A model generated the notes under the pieces. It was given only the letters and a program-made list of their open reading frames with translations. It was not told where the DNA came from and searched no databases. This document shows, piece by piece, positions 35,168-43,989 of a stretch of DNA of 64,000 nucleotides. The translations under genes were made by a program, and so were the position numbers. How positions within the stretch are numbered: position 1 is the first letter of the stretch; every line of letters starts with the position of its first letter. The stretch comes from Clostridium gelidum (GTDB taxonomy: Bacteria; Bacillota; Clostridia; Clostridiales; Clostridiaceae). Where the stretch lies: contig NZ_AP024849.1 of NCBI RefSeq assembly GCF_019977655.1, positions 5,303,001 to 5,367,000 on the forward strand, given 5' to 3'.

Positions 35168-35842
35168 TTATTCTATTGACTGTATATCTGTTGCTTCTAT
35201 TTTCCATTGCACATTTACGTAATCATCACTTATGTCATATATACCTTCTAACATGTCTATCCAATAATGTCCTTTTATAACCTTCTTTTCTTTATCTTCT
35301 CCTTTAATTCCCTTTAATGTTTCTTCATTAAATTTATTTAAATACTCATATATTCTTGAAGAAATCTCATACATATCTTTAAAAGACTGTAAATCTTCAT
35401 TTTTTAATTGTAATTTATTTTGCTCATCTTTCATTTCTCTATTTAAAGTAGATGACATGTATTCTTTTATTTTTCCATGTATATCATTTTCCATTATTTT
35501 ATTTGTTTTTATTTTCTTAGAAAATATAGGTAATGAACTTTGTTTATATGCTCCATATTGTTGCCATAAATCCATTACATCACCTGTTATAACATCATAG
35601 CTTTTATAAAGTTTTAGCAACTCTTCATTTTTTATACTACCATTTTTTATACTTTTTGATAATATATCCATATTGCTCTCATTTCTTTGCTTAATATCTT
35701 CCATTTTAATATATGATTGCTGCTCTATTTTATATTTATAATTATTCATTTTAAATAACGCATATATATTTACTATTATACTGACCATAAGAAGTACAGA
35801 TATTAGCATTATATAATCTATATTTTTCATTTTTTTTATCAA
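35168..35842 (-). CDS. Single-span membrane protein of the MoxR/VWA module
   Basis: 224 aa from a TTG start at 35842, chosen because GGAGGG lies six bases upstream. Residues about 8-28 form a membrane span (DYIMLISVLLMVSIIVNIYA). The rest is a charged, helical extracytoplasmic or cytoplasmic domain without recognised homology. It is 20-90 bases downstream of the VWA gene on the same strand, so it probably belongs to that operon. No function can be assigned. Confidence 0.55.
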   Translation of the reverse strand: MIKKMKNIDYIMLISVLLMVSIIVNIYALFKMNNYKYKIEQQSYIKMEDIKQRNESNMDILSKSIKNGSIKNEELLKLYKSYDVITGDVMDLWQQYGAYKQSSLPIFSKKIKTNKIMENDIHGKIKEYMSSTLNREMKDEQNKLQLKNEDLQSFKDMYEISSRIYEYLNKFNEETLKGIKGEDKEKKVIKGHYWIDMLEGIYDISDDYVNVQWKIEATDIQSIE

Positions 35843-35934
35843 GCATATCCCTCCAGCCTTACAACTCATTTTAACATATAAGATTGTATTTGCATATTTA
35901 AAATTAAGCATATAAAATAAAATGAAATTATGCT

Positions 35935-37269
35935 TTATCTAGCCCATTCATGAATTTCTTCATTCAACATTTTCAAGCCTATATTTCCCTCTATGACTTC
36001 CTTTTTTTCTGAATTTATTCTTTTTACTTCCCCATAGGTATTCTTTAAAGATAGCTCCTCACTTCCAGATACTACCCATATTGTCTTTTTATTAATTGGT
36101 TTTACACTTAATTCTTTTTCTCCAATACCATCAGTAAAATATATTAATACAACATGTCTTAAATTATTATCAATAATATATTTAAATACTGGCGTAAATT
36201 GTGTTGACCCATTATCTTTAGATCTATTTCTTATATCACTTTCAGTTCTAAGTTCATATATATTTCTAATTTCATTATCACACTCAATAATTGTAACTTT
36301 ATTTTTAGTACTTGAAGTTATTGATAATATTTCCACCAGTATTCTGTGAATATCATCATCCTTCATACTAGCACTTATATCAATAGCAACAATCAACTGT
36401 GTTTTATTTTCTGGTAATCTCCCCCTTAAGTCTAATCTATCCGGTTGCCTTCGGTCTCTTCTTGTTATAGTTTTTTTATATCCTGATTTTATAGTCGGCA
36501 AAATATCTTTAAGAACAGCTTGCCATGGTATTTCAGCTTTTTCTTTATATGCTAAGATTATATTTTCTAATCCTTTTGGTGTATTTTTATTATACGCACT
36601 TATGGCTGTTTTCTTAGTTAAGCTTTTAATATCTTCTTCACTTAATTCTATTTCTTCCCACAACTCATGTGCTTTATTAATATCTATTTCAAATTTCGAA
36701 TCGTCATCTTTACTTATTTTGTTTTCTTTAGTCCTTGATTTTATTGATTTATAAATCGCGTCAGCATATTCTTCAATACTTCTATTTTCCTCAAGTGATA
36801 AATTATATTCCATATTTATCTCATTGATTTTTTTGCTATATACTGGCAAATCCTTTATGTATTGATTTATTGAAATATCTAGAGCAACACTTATGGATTC
36901 TTTATTAAATCTATTCTTTAGCTTTCTTTCCCTTTCAAAATGAGAATTCATTATATGATATATTTCATGTTTGAATAAAGCTGCCATTTCTTTTTTGCTA
37001 CAATTTAAAAATAAAAAAGGATTAAAGTACATATTAAAACCATCCCGTTTAGGAAGAGTAGCTATTGGCGCAGTTATACTAACATTTATACCTCGTCTTA
37101 CTCTAAGCATGAATTGCCCAAAAAAAGCATCTTGGGTTTGTAATAAATACAATATAACATCTTCAATTAATTCAAAGAAATTTCTTTTATAATCATCATT
37201 AAATTTAACATTCTCTTCTAATGAATATGCTTCTTTTAAGAGTTGCTGCCTCTTTTCTTCAAAATCCAT
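35935..37269 (-). CDS. VWA/DUF2201 metallopeptidase-like protein
   Basis: 444 aa. N-terminal DUF2201 part contains ALFKHEIYHIMNSHFER, an HExxH zinc-protease-like motif (about residue 101). The C-terminal half is a VWA-like domain with the metal-ion site DISASM (about residue 290) and YFTDGIGE. Proteins of this layout are partners of MoxR-type AAA ATPases, and such an ATPase is encoded upstream on the same strand, separated by repeat B4. The pair may work in protein assembly or metal insertion; the target is unknown. Confidence 0.8.
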   Translation of the reverse strand: MDFEEKRQQLLKEAYSLEENVKFNDDYKRNFFELIEDVILYLLQTQDAFFGQFMLRVRRGINVSITAPIATLPKRDGFNMYFNPFLFLNCSKKEMAALFKHEIYHIMNSHFERERKLKNRFNKESISVALDISINQYIKDLPVYSKKINEINMEYNLSLEENRSIEEYADAIYKSIKSRTKENKISKDDDSKFEIDINKAHELWEEIELSEEDIKSLTKKTAISAYNKNTPKGLENIILAYKEKAEIPWQAVLKDILPTIKSGYKKTITRRDRRQPDRLDLRGRLPENKTQLIVAIDISASMKDDDIHRILVEILSITSSTKNKVTIIECDNEIRNIYELRTESDIRNRSKDNGSTQFTPVFKYIIDNNLRHVVLIYFTDGIGEKELSVKPINKKTIWVVSGSEELSLKNTYGEVKRINSEKKEVIEGNIGLKMLNEEIHEWAR

Positions 37270-37447
37270 ACGTTATTTTCTCCTTATTGAATTTGTTTTT
37301 TTGTAATATATTTACAATTGTATCATATTGTAATACTGTAAGAAAAGCATTTTTATTAATAATTTTATAAACTTCCTTATTAGTAATCTAAATTATCCAA
37401 TAATTTGCGAGTAAAATTCAAAACCTTGTTATAATTGCTATGCCTAA

Positions 37448-37761
37448 TATAGATACTTACAACTGAAATTTTACTTATGCTTGGTATTATATTCAACATT
37501 TACTATACTTAGGAGCATATCCAAGCAGAGAAATTGGATACATATTTATGAAGTAGGCATTGAAAATAAGCTGCTGAAGCTTCTTAATGGGAGGTTGTTC
37601 CATTATAGTTTGTCCGAATTTTACATTTGGAGCAAACTATAATGGGTGCAACCTCCCATTTAGAATGCTTCCAGCGAAATTTTCACAGTCCTACGGAATA
37701 AATATGTATTCAATTTCGGCGGATGTAGGCATAAGTATGAGTTCCACTGTGGTTATCTATA
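37448..37761. repeat. Family B nested palindrome, copy B4, inside the AAA-VWA operon
   Basis: 314 bp, ends TATAGATACTTACA / GTGGTTATCTATA, almost identical to B2 apart from a 20-base deletion and a few substitutions. Inner arm GGTTGTTCCATTATAGTTTG / CAAACTATAATGGGTGCAACC. ATTTCGGCGG conserved. Its right end is six bases past the TAA stop of the AAA ATPase gene. It separates that gene from the VWA gene by almost 500 bases, so if it terminates transcription, it uncouples the two partners. Confidence 0.85.
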
Positions 37762-37766
37762 AATAC

Positions 37767-38861
37767 TTATTTGAATATATTGAAAAATGCATCTAGGAAC
37801 TCTTCATTTTCTAATAATTCTTTATATATTCCATCCTTATAATCTCTTTTTATTTCTTTCATTAATCCAAGTCTTAAATCCCTAGGATATAAATTTAGAA
37901 GTTCTGAAAACAGTTTTAGATTATTTTCTATAGGCCTATCTTCTAAATACCTTAATGAATTTTTTGCTAATATGTATAATCTTGAATGATTTTCTCTTTC
38001 TATCTTTTCTTTTAATTCAAAATTTAAAATTTCATTATTAAATATGTCTTCCACCTTTATTAAAGGCTTTTTTAAATTAAGCAAAAAGTTTCCAAAATCA
38101 TTTGCAATATTTACTCCAACATTTCCTTTTACAACATTTAAAAATATATTAAAAGAATACTTTTCTTTATTTTTTAAATATATTTCATATGCTTTAGATA
38201 TTCTCTCCCAACTCCTTGGTGTTGCCTTTATAGATTCTTCGCTACTAGGCATATGTAAATATTCTGGGAAAGTAGACAAAAATTCTATAATATGTTCATT
38301 AATATTTCCGTCAAAGCTCATCCCCCACTTAATCCATTCCTTAATATCTGAATCAAGATTCACCCACACAAATCTATCCTCTTGAGCAGGATCCATATCT
38401 ACAACATCATATTGGCTATTATTAAAGCCATCATTTTTATTAGAAGGATTCATTGCTGCAATTACCTTAACTCTTTCATCTAATATATACCCATTAATTT
38501 CTCTATTTAAAATAAGATTCATAAGTTCCTGTGCTACTGCATGATCGCATCTATTTAATTCATCTATAAATAAAATAACATTTATGTTTTCATCTTCTTT
38601 TAATGCTTTTTCAATTTCAATAAGTTTATTATGTGTTGCATATATAGTCGTTCTATTTTCAACTACAGGTAATCCTCCAATTTCTCCTTCCTTTAATAAA
38701 TTAGCATCTATTGTAACTAAATAGTATTTATTATTTTTAGCTATGTATTTAACTAAAGAAGTTTTACCAACTCCGCTTTCTCCTATAATTAAAGGGACAT
38801 CATTTGTTGCAATTATTAGATCTACTGTACTTAGACATTCTGAATAGTTCAAAATTCCCAC
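37767..38861 (-). CDS. MoxR-type AAA ATPase
   Basis: 364 aa. Walker A GESGVGKTSLVKYIA (about residue 28), Walker B VILFIDELNRCD (about residue 95), sensor 1 VKVIAAMNPSN and a later arginine (QEDRFVWV) as in the MoxR/RavA group. It should act as an ATP-driven chaperone with the VWA protein at 35935. It starts 35 bases after the 38897 gene on the same strand. Confidence 0.88.
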   Translation of the reverse strand: MGILNYSECLSTVDLIIATNDVPLIIGESGVGKTSLVKYIAKNNKYYLVTIDANLLKEGEIGGLPVVENRTTIYATHNKLIEIEKALKEDENINVILFIDELNRCDHAVAQELMNLILNREINGYILDERVKVIAAMNPSNKNDGFNNSQYDVVDMDPAQEDRFVWVNLDSDIKEWIKWGMSFDGNINEHIIEFLSTFPEYLHMPSSEESIKATPRSWERISKAYEIYLKNKEKYSFNIFLNVVKGNVGVNIANDFGNFLLNLKKPLIKVEDIFNNEILNFELKEKIERENHSRLYILAKNSLRYLEDRPIENNLKLFSELLNLYPRDLRLGLMKEIKRDYKDGIYKELLENEEFLDAFFNIFK

Positions 38862-38896
38862 CTCTATTCTATTAATTAATTAATCATTCATCATTT

Positions 38897-39676
38897 TTAC
38901 ATTGATAATTTATAATCTACTAATAGTTTTTTAGCATTCTTGCTTCCATATTCCCTAACAAAATTGATTTTATCCATCTCCAAAATCTCTAATTCCAAGA
39001 AATCTTCAATGTATTTGTTTTCAATATTTTCATCTTTAATTTTTTGCTTAAGAATATCAACAACCATATCTATATCAATACTTTCATAAATATACTTGAC
39101 TACATTTATATTTTCATAGATAAATACCTTTACATCATCTAAATCATAATTAGAAATATAATTTATAGCTTCTCCATTCGATATTACAGCTTTTACCTTA
39201 GCTTTTAGACTTGGATTTTTTATAAATCTAATTGCTACATAATAATTTTCTATGGCTACTAGTTGAACCTTTTCAGACGGATTTTCTATATACTTAATTG
39301 AATCATAGTCTTTACTTACTGCGAGTAGCTGCAATTTCTCACTTGGTTCTTTTACAAACTGTATAGCCCAACCCTTAGTTTTAATAGCTTCTTCTACTAT
39401 TTCTTCATTTGGATTATTTATTAATTCTAATGAATTCCATAAACTTTTAACACACATTATCCCAATCTCTTTATCAACATTTTTAATATATTTAACAGAT
39501 AGAGGAGTGTTCTTAATAGCTTGCTTTTGAACTTCTTTTTTGGGATTTTCAATATACTTAATATTATTACCATTACTCTTAACTATAAATAATTCTAATT
39601 CTTCATCTACTTCAGTTAATTCTTTAATATATTCAGGATTATTTTTCAATTTTAGTAATATTTCTTCTCTATTCAT
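38897..39676 (-). CDS. Protein of ~22-residue helical repeats (DUF4116-like)
   Basis: 259 aa made almost wholly of repeats of the form IKYIENPSEKVQLVAIENYY / IQFVKEPSEKLQLLAV, about 22 residues each and roughly eight to nine copies (residues about 45-220). The pattern is like DUF4116 or HEAT-type repeats and forms a protein-binding solenoid. No enzymatic motif. First gene of the minus-strand AAA-VWA operon, so it may be a target or adaptor of the ATPase. ATG at 39676 has a GAATATATA upstream and weak Shine-Dalgarno. Confidence 0.65.
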   Translation of the reverse strand: MNREEILLKLKNNPEYIKELTEVDEELELFIVKSNGNNIKYIENPKKEVQKQAIKNTPLSVKYIKNVDKEIGIMCVKSLWNSLELINNPNEEIVEEAIKTKGWAIQFVKEPSEKLQLLAVSKDYDSIKYIENPSEKVQLVAIENYYVAIRFIKNPSLKAKVKAVISNGEAINYISNYDLDDVKVFIYENINVVKYIYESIDIDMVVDILKQKIKDENIENKYIEDFLELEILEMDKINFVREYGSKNAKKLLVDYKLSM

Positions 39677-39786
39677 ATATTATCTTTAGTGCGATAGTTT
39701 ATACGTGCAAACCTCACTAAAGTTGACCTCCTTTGCATGATAATCTAAATCTATAATACACTTCTATTTAGGTACATTCAACATTT

Positions 39787-39843
39787 TAGGCACATGAAAA
39801 CAAATAAAGGGTACTCTTTTGTGCATCAGAGTACCCTTTATTT
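39787..39843. terminator. Bidirectional terminator, with a half family A arm (A6)
   Basis: AAATAAAGGGTACTCT pairs perfectly with AGAGTACCCTTTATTT (16-bp arms) around a 10-base loop, with T-rich flank. Its left flank TTAGGCACATGAAAACAAA matches a family A end, so the terminator seems built onto half of such an element. It serves the alarmone synthetase gene on the minus strand, 35 bases after its stop. Confidence 0.85.
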
Positions 39844-39877
39844 CTGTGGTAGGATATACGATTTAGAATATTCCTTC

Positions 39878-40669
39878 TTAATCTTTATATTTTTCAATTT
39901 CTTTCTTAACAGAAAAAAGCAAACTGTTCAATTCCCAAACTTCACCCTCTTCTATAAGCTTATTTAAAGTCTTTTGATATCTAGATGCTTCTGCTTCTTT
40001 ACCTAATGAAATCAATGTCAATAGAGAATTCATTATGTTTGAAATCAAATGAGATTTAACTTCAAATAATTTTTGAGCATCTTTAATTTCATCTTTAATC
40101 TCTAGCATCTCTTCATCTAATCTAAATGCTGCATCTGCAGAGCGCTTAAGCTTTTCTTTTAATTGTTCGGGTATATGTTGTTTGTATTTATAATTAAGAG
40201 AATGTTCAATTGTTGCCCAGAAGTTCATTGCTAATGTTCTTATTTGAAATTCTGCTAAGATTTCAACTACTCCTTCTGCCATATTTACCGGATATTTTAT
40301 TATCATATGATAACTTCTATATCCACTTTCTTTAACATTTTTCACATAATCTTTTTCATAAATAATTTGCATGTCCCTGCGTCCTCTTAATATTTCAACA
40401 ACAGTATCTATATCATCAACAAATTGGCACATTACTCTTATGCCTGCAATATCCTCAAGCTCATACCTAACTCTGTCTATTGGAATTTCAAATTTGTTAG
40501 CTTTTTCTAACATACTTGATACTTCTTTTACTCTTCCTGTTACAAATTCTATAGGTGAATACTCATTTTTTTTTCTATATTCTTTTCTAATTGATTTTAA
40601 TTTAACCTTAAGCTCATCTACTGCTTGCTCGTAAGGCATTAAAAAAATCTTCCAATCATTTATTGCCAT
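39878..40669 (-). CDS. Small alarmone synthetase ((p)ppGpp synthetase, RelQ/YjbM-like)
   Basis: 263 aa. The RelA_SpoT synthetase domain (residues about 40-175) has DIAGIRVMCQFVDDID, ESGYRSYHMIIKYP (with the conserved Tyr that stacks on the guanine) and AEFQIRTLAMNFWATIEHSLNYK. No hydrolase, TGS or ACT domain, so it is a stand-alone synthetase that pyrophosphorylates GDP/GTP. Helical C-terminus. Monocistronic between two intergenic regions. ATG preceded by AAAGGGTGG. Confidence 0.9.
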   Translation of the reverse strand: MAINDWKIFLMPYEQAVDELKVKLKSIRKEYRKKNEYSPIEFVTGRVKEVSSMLEKANKFEIPIDRVRYELEDIAGIRVMCQFVDDIDTVVEILRGRRDMQIIYEKDYVKNVKESGYRSYHMIIKYPVNMAEGVVEILAEFQIRTLAMNFWATIEHSLNYKYKQHIPEQLKEKLKRSADAAFRLDEEMLEIKDEIKDAQKLFEVKSHLISNIMNSLLTLISLGKEAEASRYQKTLNKLIEEGEVWELNSLLFSVKKEIEKYKD

Positions 40670-41001
40670 AATACCACCCTTTAAAAAGACACATTACAAA
40701 AATATACATAACATATTTTACTATTTTTTTATATGCCTAATATCATTTCTCAATATCATTCTTATCCATTATATCAAAAACTTTAAATTATGTGTAATTA
40801 ATAATAAAAAAATATGCACTTATATATAATATAAATTCTTTTTCCATTTATTAAAATAATCTCTTCCACATCTGTTGTAATAACTTCCATATGCATTAAA
40901 CACTTGCTTACTTACAATAATTCATTAATATCATCACATAATTTATATTCTTCATAATAATTGAAAAAATTTTTTTAATCTATTTATGAATGCGTTTAAT
41001 A

Positions 41002-41010
41002 TGGTATAAT
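41002..41010 (+). promoter_or_regulatory. Extended -10 promoter of the DUF2225-MCP operon
   Basis: TGGTATAAT, an extended -10 box, 60 bases before the DUF2225 start, with no good -35. It is flanked by two copies of ATTGAAAAATTTTTTTAAT (40959-40979 and 41021-41040), the second one downstream of the start of transcription; these A/T blocks may be a binding site. The rest of 40670-41069 (400 bases) shows nothing else I can support. Confidence 0.55.
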
Positions 41011-41069
41011 CTATATAAAATATTGAAAAATTTTTTTAATTATTGTACTTTTAATGAGGTGACTAAATA

Positions 41070-41750
41070 ATGAACGATACTGACATACTAAATCATCTAT
41101 TTGATAAACAGGTAATTTGTCCTGTTTGTGACGCAAATTTTAAAGTTAAAACTGTAAAATCTAAGTCGCCGAGGGTTAATTCCAAAGATTCTGATTTTTT
41201 TGTAAGATATTCAGTTGCAAATCCATATTTTTATGATGTAGTGATATGTAATTCTTGTGGTTATGCTGCAATGAAATCAGACTTCGAAAATATTAAATCT
41301 CATAAAAAAGAACTTGTTTTCAGCAATGTAACTCCAAAATGGAAACCAAGACAATATCCTGATATTTTAGATGAAAAATTAGCAATTGAGCGTTATAAAC
41401 TAGCTTTGCTAAACGCCATGCTTATCAATCTTCCAGATAGTACCAAAGGCATGATTTCATTAAAAATTGCTTGGATGAATAGGTTATTAGGTAACAATGC
41501 CCAAGAAACACTATTTTTAAAGCAAGCCCTTGAAGGTTTTAATGATGCATATATAAAAGAAGCTTTTCCTATATATGGATTGCAAAGAGATTCTTTAATG
41601 TATCTACTTGGTGAATTAAACAGAAAATTAGGAGACTACCAAAATGCATTATTGTGGTTTTCAAAGACTATTGTTAGTATAAATTCTTCTTATAAGATTA
41701 AAGAAATGGCTCGTATTGGCAAAGATTTGATTAAAGCTGCAGATGTTTAA
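41070..41750 (+). CDS. DUF2225 zinc-ribbon / TPR-like protein
   Basis: 226 aa. N-terminal CPVCDANFK and ICNSCGYAA form a likely zinc ribbon (Cys-x2-Cys pairs at about residues 17 and 51-54). Residues about 100-220 are helical and include ISLKIAWMNRLLG, resembling tetratricopeptide segments, as in DUF2225 proteins of Firmicutes. Function unknown. Followed after 36 bases by a chemoreceptor-type gene on the same strand. Start supported by AATGAGGTG upstream. Confidence 0.85.
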   Translation: MNDTDILNHLFDKQVICPVCDANFKVKTVKSKSPRVNSKDSDFFVRYSVANPYFYDVVICNSCGYAAMKSDFENIKSHKKELVFSNVTPKWKPRQYPDILDEKLAIERYKLALLNAMLINLPDSTKGMISLKIAWMNRLLGNNAQETLFLKQALEGFNDAYIKEAFPIYGLQRDSLMYLLGELNRKLGDYQNALLWFSKTIVSINSSYKIKEMARIGKDLIKAADV

Positions 41751-41786
41751 AATTTAATTTTTATTTTTAATAAGGGGGAACATATA

Positions 41787-42734
41787 ATGGGTATTTTTAA
41801 AAACAAACAAGCTAATAAGGATACATTTTCACAAATTTCTCAAAATGAAAGTAGCAATACTAATTTTGATTCCAATCAAAAGGATTTAAGTAATAAGATT
41901 AATGTCTTGAAGGATAAGGCTGATATAATAGATAATTCTATTGTTGATATTACATCTTCTGCTTCATCATTGGTATCGCATAGTGAATCTCAACATAAAG
42001 AACTAAATACTGCTAAAAATATATTATCTAATTTCAGTTCAAATATGGAGGATTTAGCAATTAATATTACTAATGTCCATATTAAAGTATTAGATACTGA
42101 CAAACTAGCTGATACTGGTTTAAATACCATAGGTCATTTAGATACATCACTAAACGACTTAGAAAATGCATTCACAATTTCAACTTCAACAGTAAATGCA
42201 TTAGTATCAAAACTAGAATCTGTAAATAGTATAACTGATTCTATAAGTCAAATAGCAACTCAAACTAATCTTTTATCATTAAATGCAGCTATAGAAGCAG
42301 CTAGAGCCGGTGAAGCTGGTAAAGGATTTTCTGTTGTTGCAGGTGAAGTTAGAAAGCTTGCTGAAAATTCAAAACTTGCTGTTCAAAGTATAACTAGCAT
42401 ATTAGAGGAAATTAAAGTAGATATTATAAAAGCATCTAATGCTATGAATTCTGGTAATTCTGCATTAAGTATTCAACACAATTCATTAGAAGATGCTAAA
42501 AATAGTTTTTCTGACATAAAAGCTTCTATTGAAGATGCAGCTGAAGAAATTACTACATCTATAGAAAACTTAACTACTGCTTCTGAACAAAAAGATAATG
42601 TAATATCATCAGTTGATAATATTAGTGTTCTTTTTCAAGAGAATCAAGCTTTATCTAAGGAAATTGCTTCAGGTCTAAATACTCAAAAAGATGCTATAAA
42701 AAATATTAGTAATTCAATAACAAATTTATTATAA
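41787..42734 (+). CDS. Soluble methyl-accepting chemotaxis-type protein
   Basis: 315 aa. No membrane span or sensor domain; the N-terminal 30 residues are Asn/Ser-rich. The helical signalling domain has the hairpin-tip motif NLLSLNAAIEAARAGEAG at about residues 158-175 and GKGFSVVAGEVRKLAE, which binds CheA/CheW. Predicted to work in the cytoplasm. Linked in an operon to the DUF2225 gene, which could be its partner. Strong terminator follows. ATG preceded by AAGGGGG. Confidence 0.88.
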   Translation: MGIFKNKQANKDTFSQISQNESSNTNFDSNQKDLSNKINVLKDKADIIDNSIVDITSSASSLVSHSESQHKELNTAKNILSNFSSNMEDLAINITNVHIKVLDTDKLADTGLNTIGHLDTSLNDLENAFTISTSTVNALVSKLESVNSITDSISQIATQTNLLSLNAAIEAARAGEAGKGFSVVAGEVRKLAENSKLAVQSITSILEEIKVDIIKASNAMNSGNSALSIQHNSLEDAKNSFSDIKASIEDAAEEITTSIENLTTASEQKDNVISSVDNISVLFQENQALSKEIASGLNTQKDAIKNISNSITNLL

Positions 42735-42741
42735 TTGTGAA

Positions 42742-42799
42742 TTAAGTACATAATAATAAGCTATCTAATTTTTTAGATAGCTTATTATTATGTACTTAA
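42742..42799. terminator. 27-bp perfect hairpin terminator
   Basis: TTAAGTACATAATAATAAG plus GCTATCTAA on the left pair perfectly with the right arm, leaving a loop of four Ts. It lies eight bases after the chemotaxis-type gene. Because the arms are long and A/T-rich it could work in both directions, between convergent genes. Confidence 0.85.
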
Positions 42800-42868
42800 G
42801 GAAACCAGGCTCTCATATTCGCTTACTGAGTAAGTGATTCAAACAAAATCATCTTTTTAAAGTACTTA

Positions 42869-43558
42869 TCACTTAATTTTTTTAGGGTTAAAATCAAGAT
42901 AATCTGCTGATGTTAATATGTATTCCACTTCATCAAAATATCCATTTAATAATTTTCCAAGTAATACTGGTCCATGTAGATGTCCATAGATAACCTTCTC
43001 CACCTTATACTCTTTTATTATCTTGGTAAATTCAGATTCCTCAAACTTTTCATTTGTTGGAGGATAATGAAGCATAACTATAATCTTTTCAAATCCTTTG
43101 TTCTTAGCAGCATCTAAAGAAAGCCTTAATCTTATTTGCTCTCTATTGTATATTTTTTCATCCTTAGCGCTATGTTTATCTCCATCAGGGCACATCCATC
43201 CTCTAGTTCCACATATAGCATAATCCTCATAAACATAAAAATTATTTTGAAGGAATTTAGTGTTTTCATACATACTATTTAGCTTTGCAATACTTCCCCA
43301 CCAATAATCATGATTGCCTTTACTTATAATCTTTTTCCCCGGTAATTCATTTATCCAATCCAAATCATATTTACTGTCTTGTTCTTTCAAAGACCAAGAA
43401 ATGTCTCCAGCTATAAGCACCATATCCTCTTCTGTTATTTTACTAAGCCAATTTTCTTTTATCTTATGGGCATGATCTTTCCATTTATCCCCAAAAATAT
43501 CCATTGGCTTTTCAACATTAAATCCTAAGTGCAAATCTGAAATAGTATAAAGTGCCAT
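42869..43558 (-). CDS. Metallophosphoesterase (calcineurin-like)
   Basis: 229 aa. Signature blocks: ISDLHLGF (metal-binding Asp/His at residues 7-9), VLIAGDISWS, GNHDYWWGS, MLHYPPTN and YGHLHGP. Acts on a phosphoester of unknown identity. Single gene on the minus strand. Its 5' side abuts palindrome A4. Confidence 0.9.
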   Translation of the reverse strand: MALYTISDLHLGFNVEKPMDIFGDKWKDHAHKIKENWLSKITEEDMVLIAGDISWSLKEQDSKYDLDWINELPGKKIISKGNHDYWWGSIAKLNSMYENTKFLQNNFYVYEDYAICGTRGWMCPDGDKHSAKDEKIYNREQIRLRLSLDAAKNKGFEKIIVMLHYPPTNEKFEESEFTKIIKEYKVEKVIYGHLHGPVLLGKLLNGYFDEVEYILTSADYLDFNPKKIK

Positions 43559-43577
43559 TTATTTATCACCTTTCTGC

Positions 43578-43648
43578 CTTGCATATGCAATAAAATAACA
43601 AGTCAAAATAGACTAGCATACTGACTTGTTATTTTATGGAATATGCCT
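43578..43648. repeat. Diverged family A palindrome, copy A4
   Basis: GCATATGCAATAAAATAACA + AGTCA and TGACTTGTTATTTTATGG + AATATGCC form a 70-bp palindrome with the family A core AATAACAAGTC but different ends. It begins 19 bases before the phosphoesterase start and ends five bases from the stop codon of the FlhB-like gene (43653). Confidence 0.6.
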
Positions 43649-43652
43649 CATC

Positions 43653-43934
43653 TTATCTCTTCTTATCTAAATCTGTAAGAAAAGCTATTACATGTGCTAC
43701 TGCTTCATATAGTTCTGTTGGAATTTCATTTCCAACATCTACATTGCATAATAAATCAGTTAATTCTTTATTATATGCTATTGGTACATCATTTTCTGTT
43801 GCTCTTTGAATAATATTATCTGCAATGTGACCAATTCCTGATGCTGTAACTATTGGAGCGTCACTATTAAATTCATATTTTAATGCTACTGCCTTTTTTC
43901 TCTGATTCATTTCTTTGTACACCCCTAGCTTCAA
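43653..43934 (-). CDS. FlhB C-terminal-like protein (EscU/YscU/HrcU family switch protein)
   Basis: 93 aa, homologous to the cytoplasmic C-terminal domain of FlhB only. KKAVALKYEFNSDAPIVTAS is the start of the domain. The autocleaved motif NPTH of FlhB is replaced, so it should not self-cleave. Such short proteins (YlqH in B. subtilis) are encoded next to a FliK-like gene, exactly as here. Function not established. Downstream of the FliK-like gene by about 55 bases of family C repeats. Confidence 0.8.
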   Translation of the reverse strand: MKLGVYKEMNQRKKAVALKYEFNSDAPIVTASGIGHIADNIIQRATENDVPIAYNKELTDLLCNVDVGNEIPTELYEAVAHVIAFLTDLDKKR

Positions 43935-43988
43935 TTAACAGTGCACAATTAACTGTTAATTGTTAATTGTTAATTGTTAACTGATTAA
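43935..43988. repeat. Family C heptad repeat (TTAACTG / TTAATTG)
   Basis: Tandem TTAATTG-type heptads (TTAACTGTTAATTGTTAATT and onward) fill the gap between the FliK-like and FlhB-like genes. The array can slip in length and is also partly self-complementary. Confidence 0.6.
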
Positions 43989-43989
43989 A

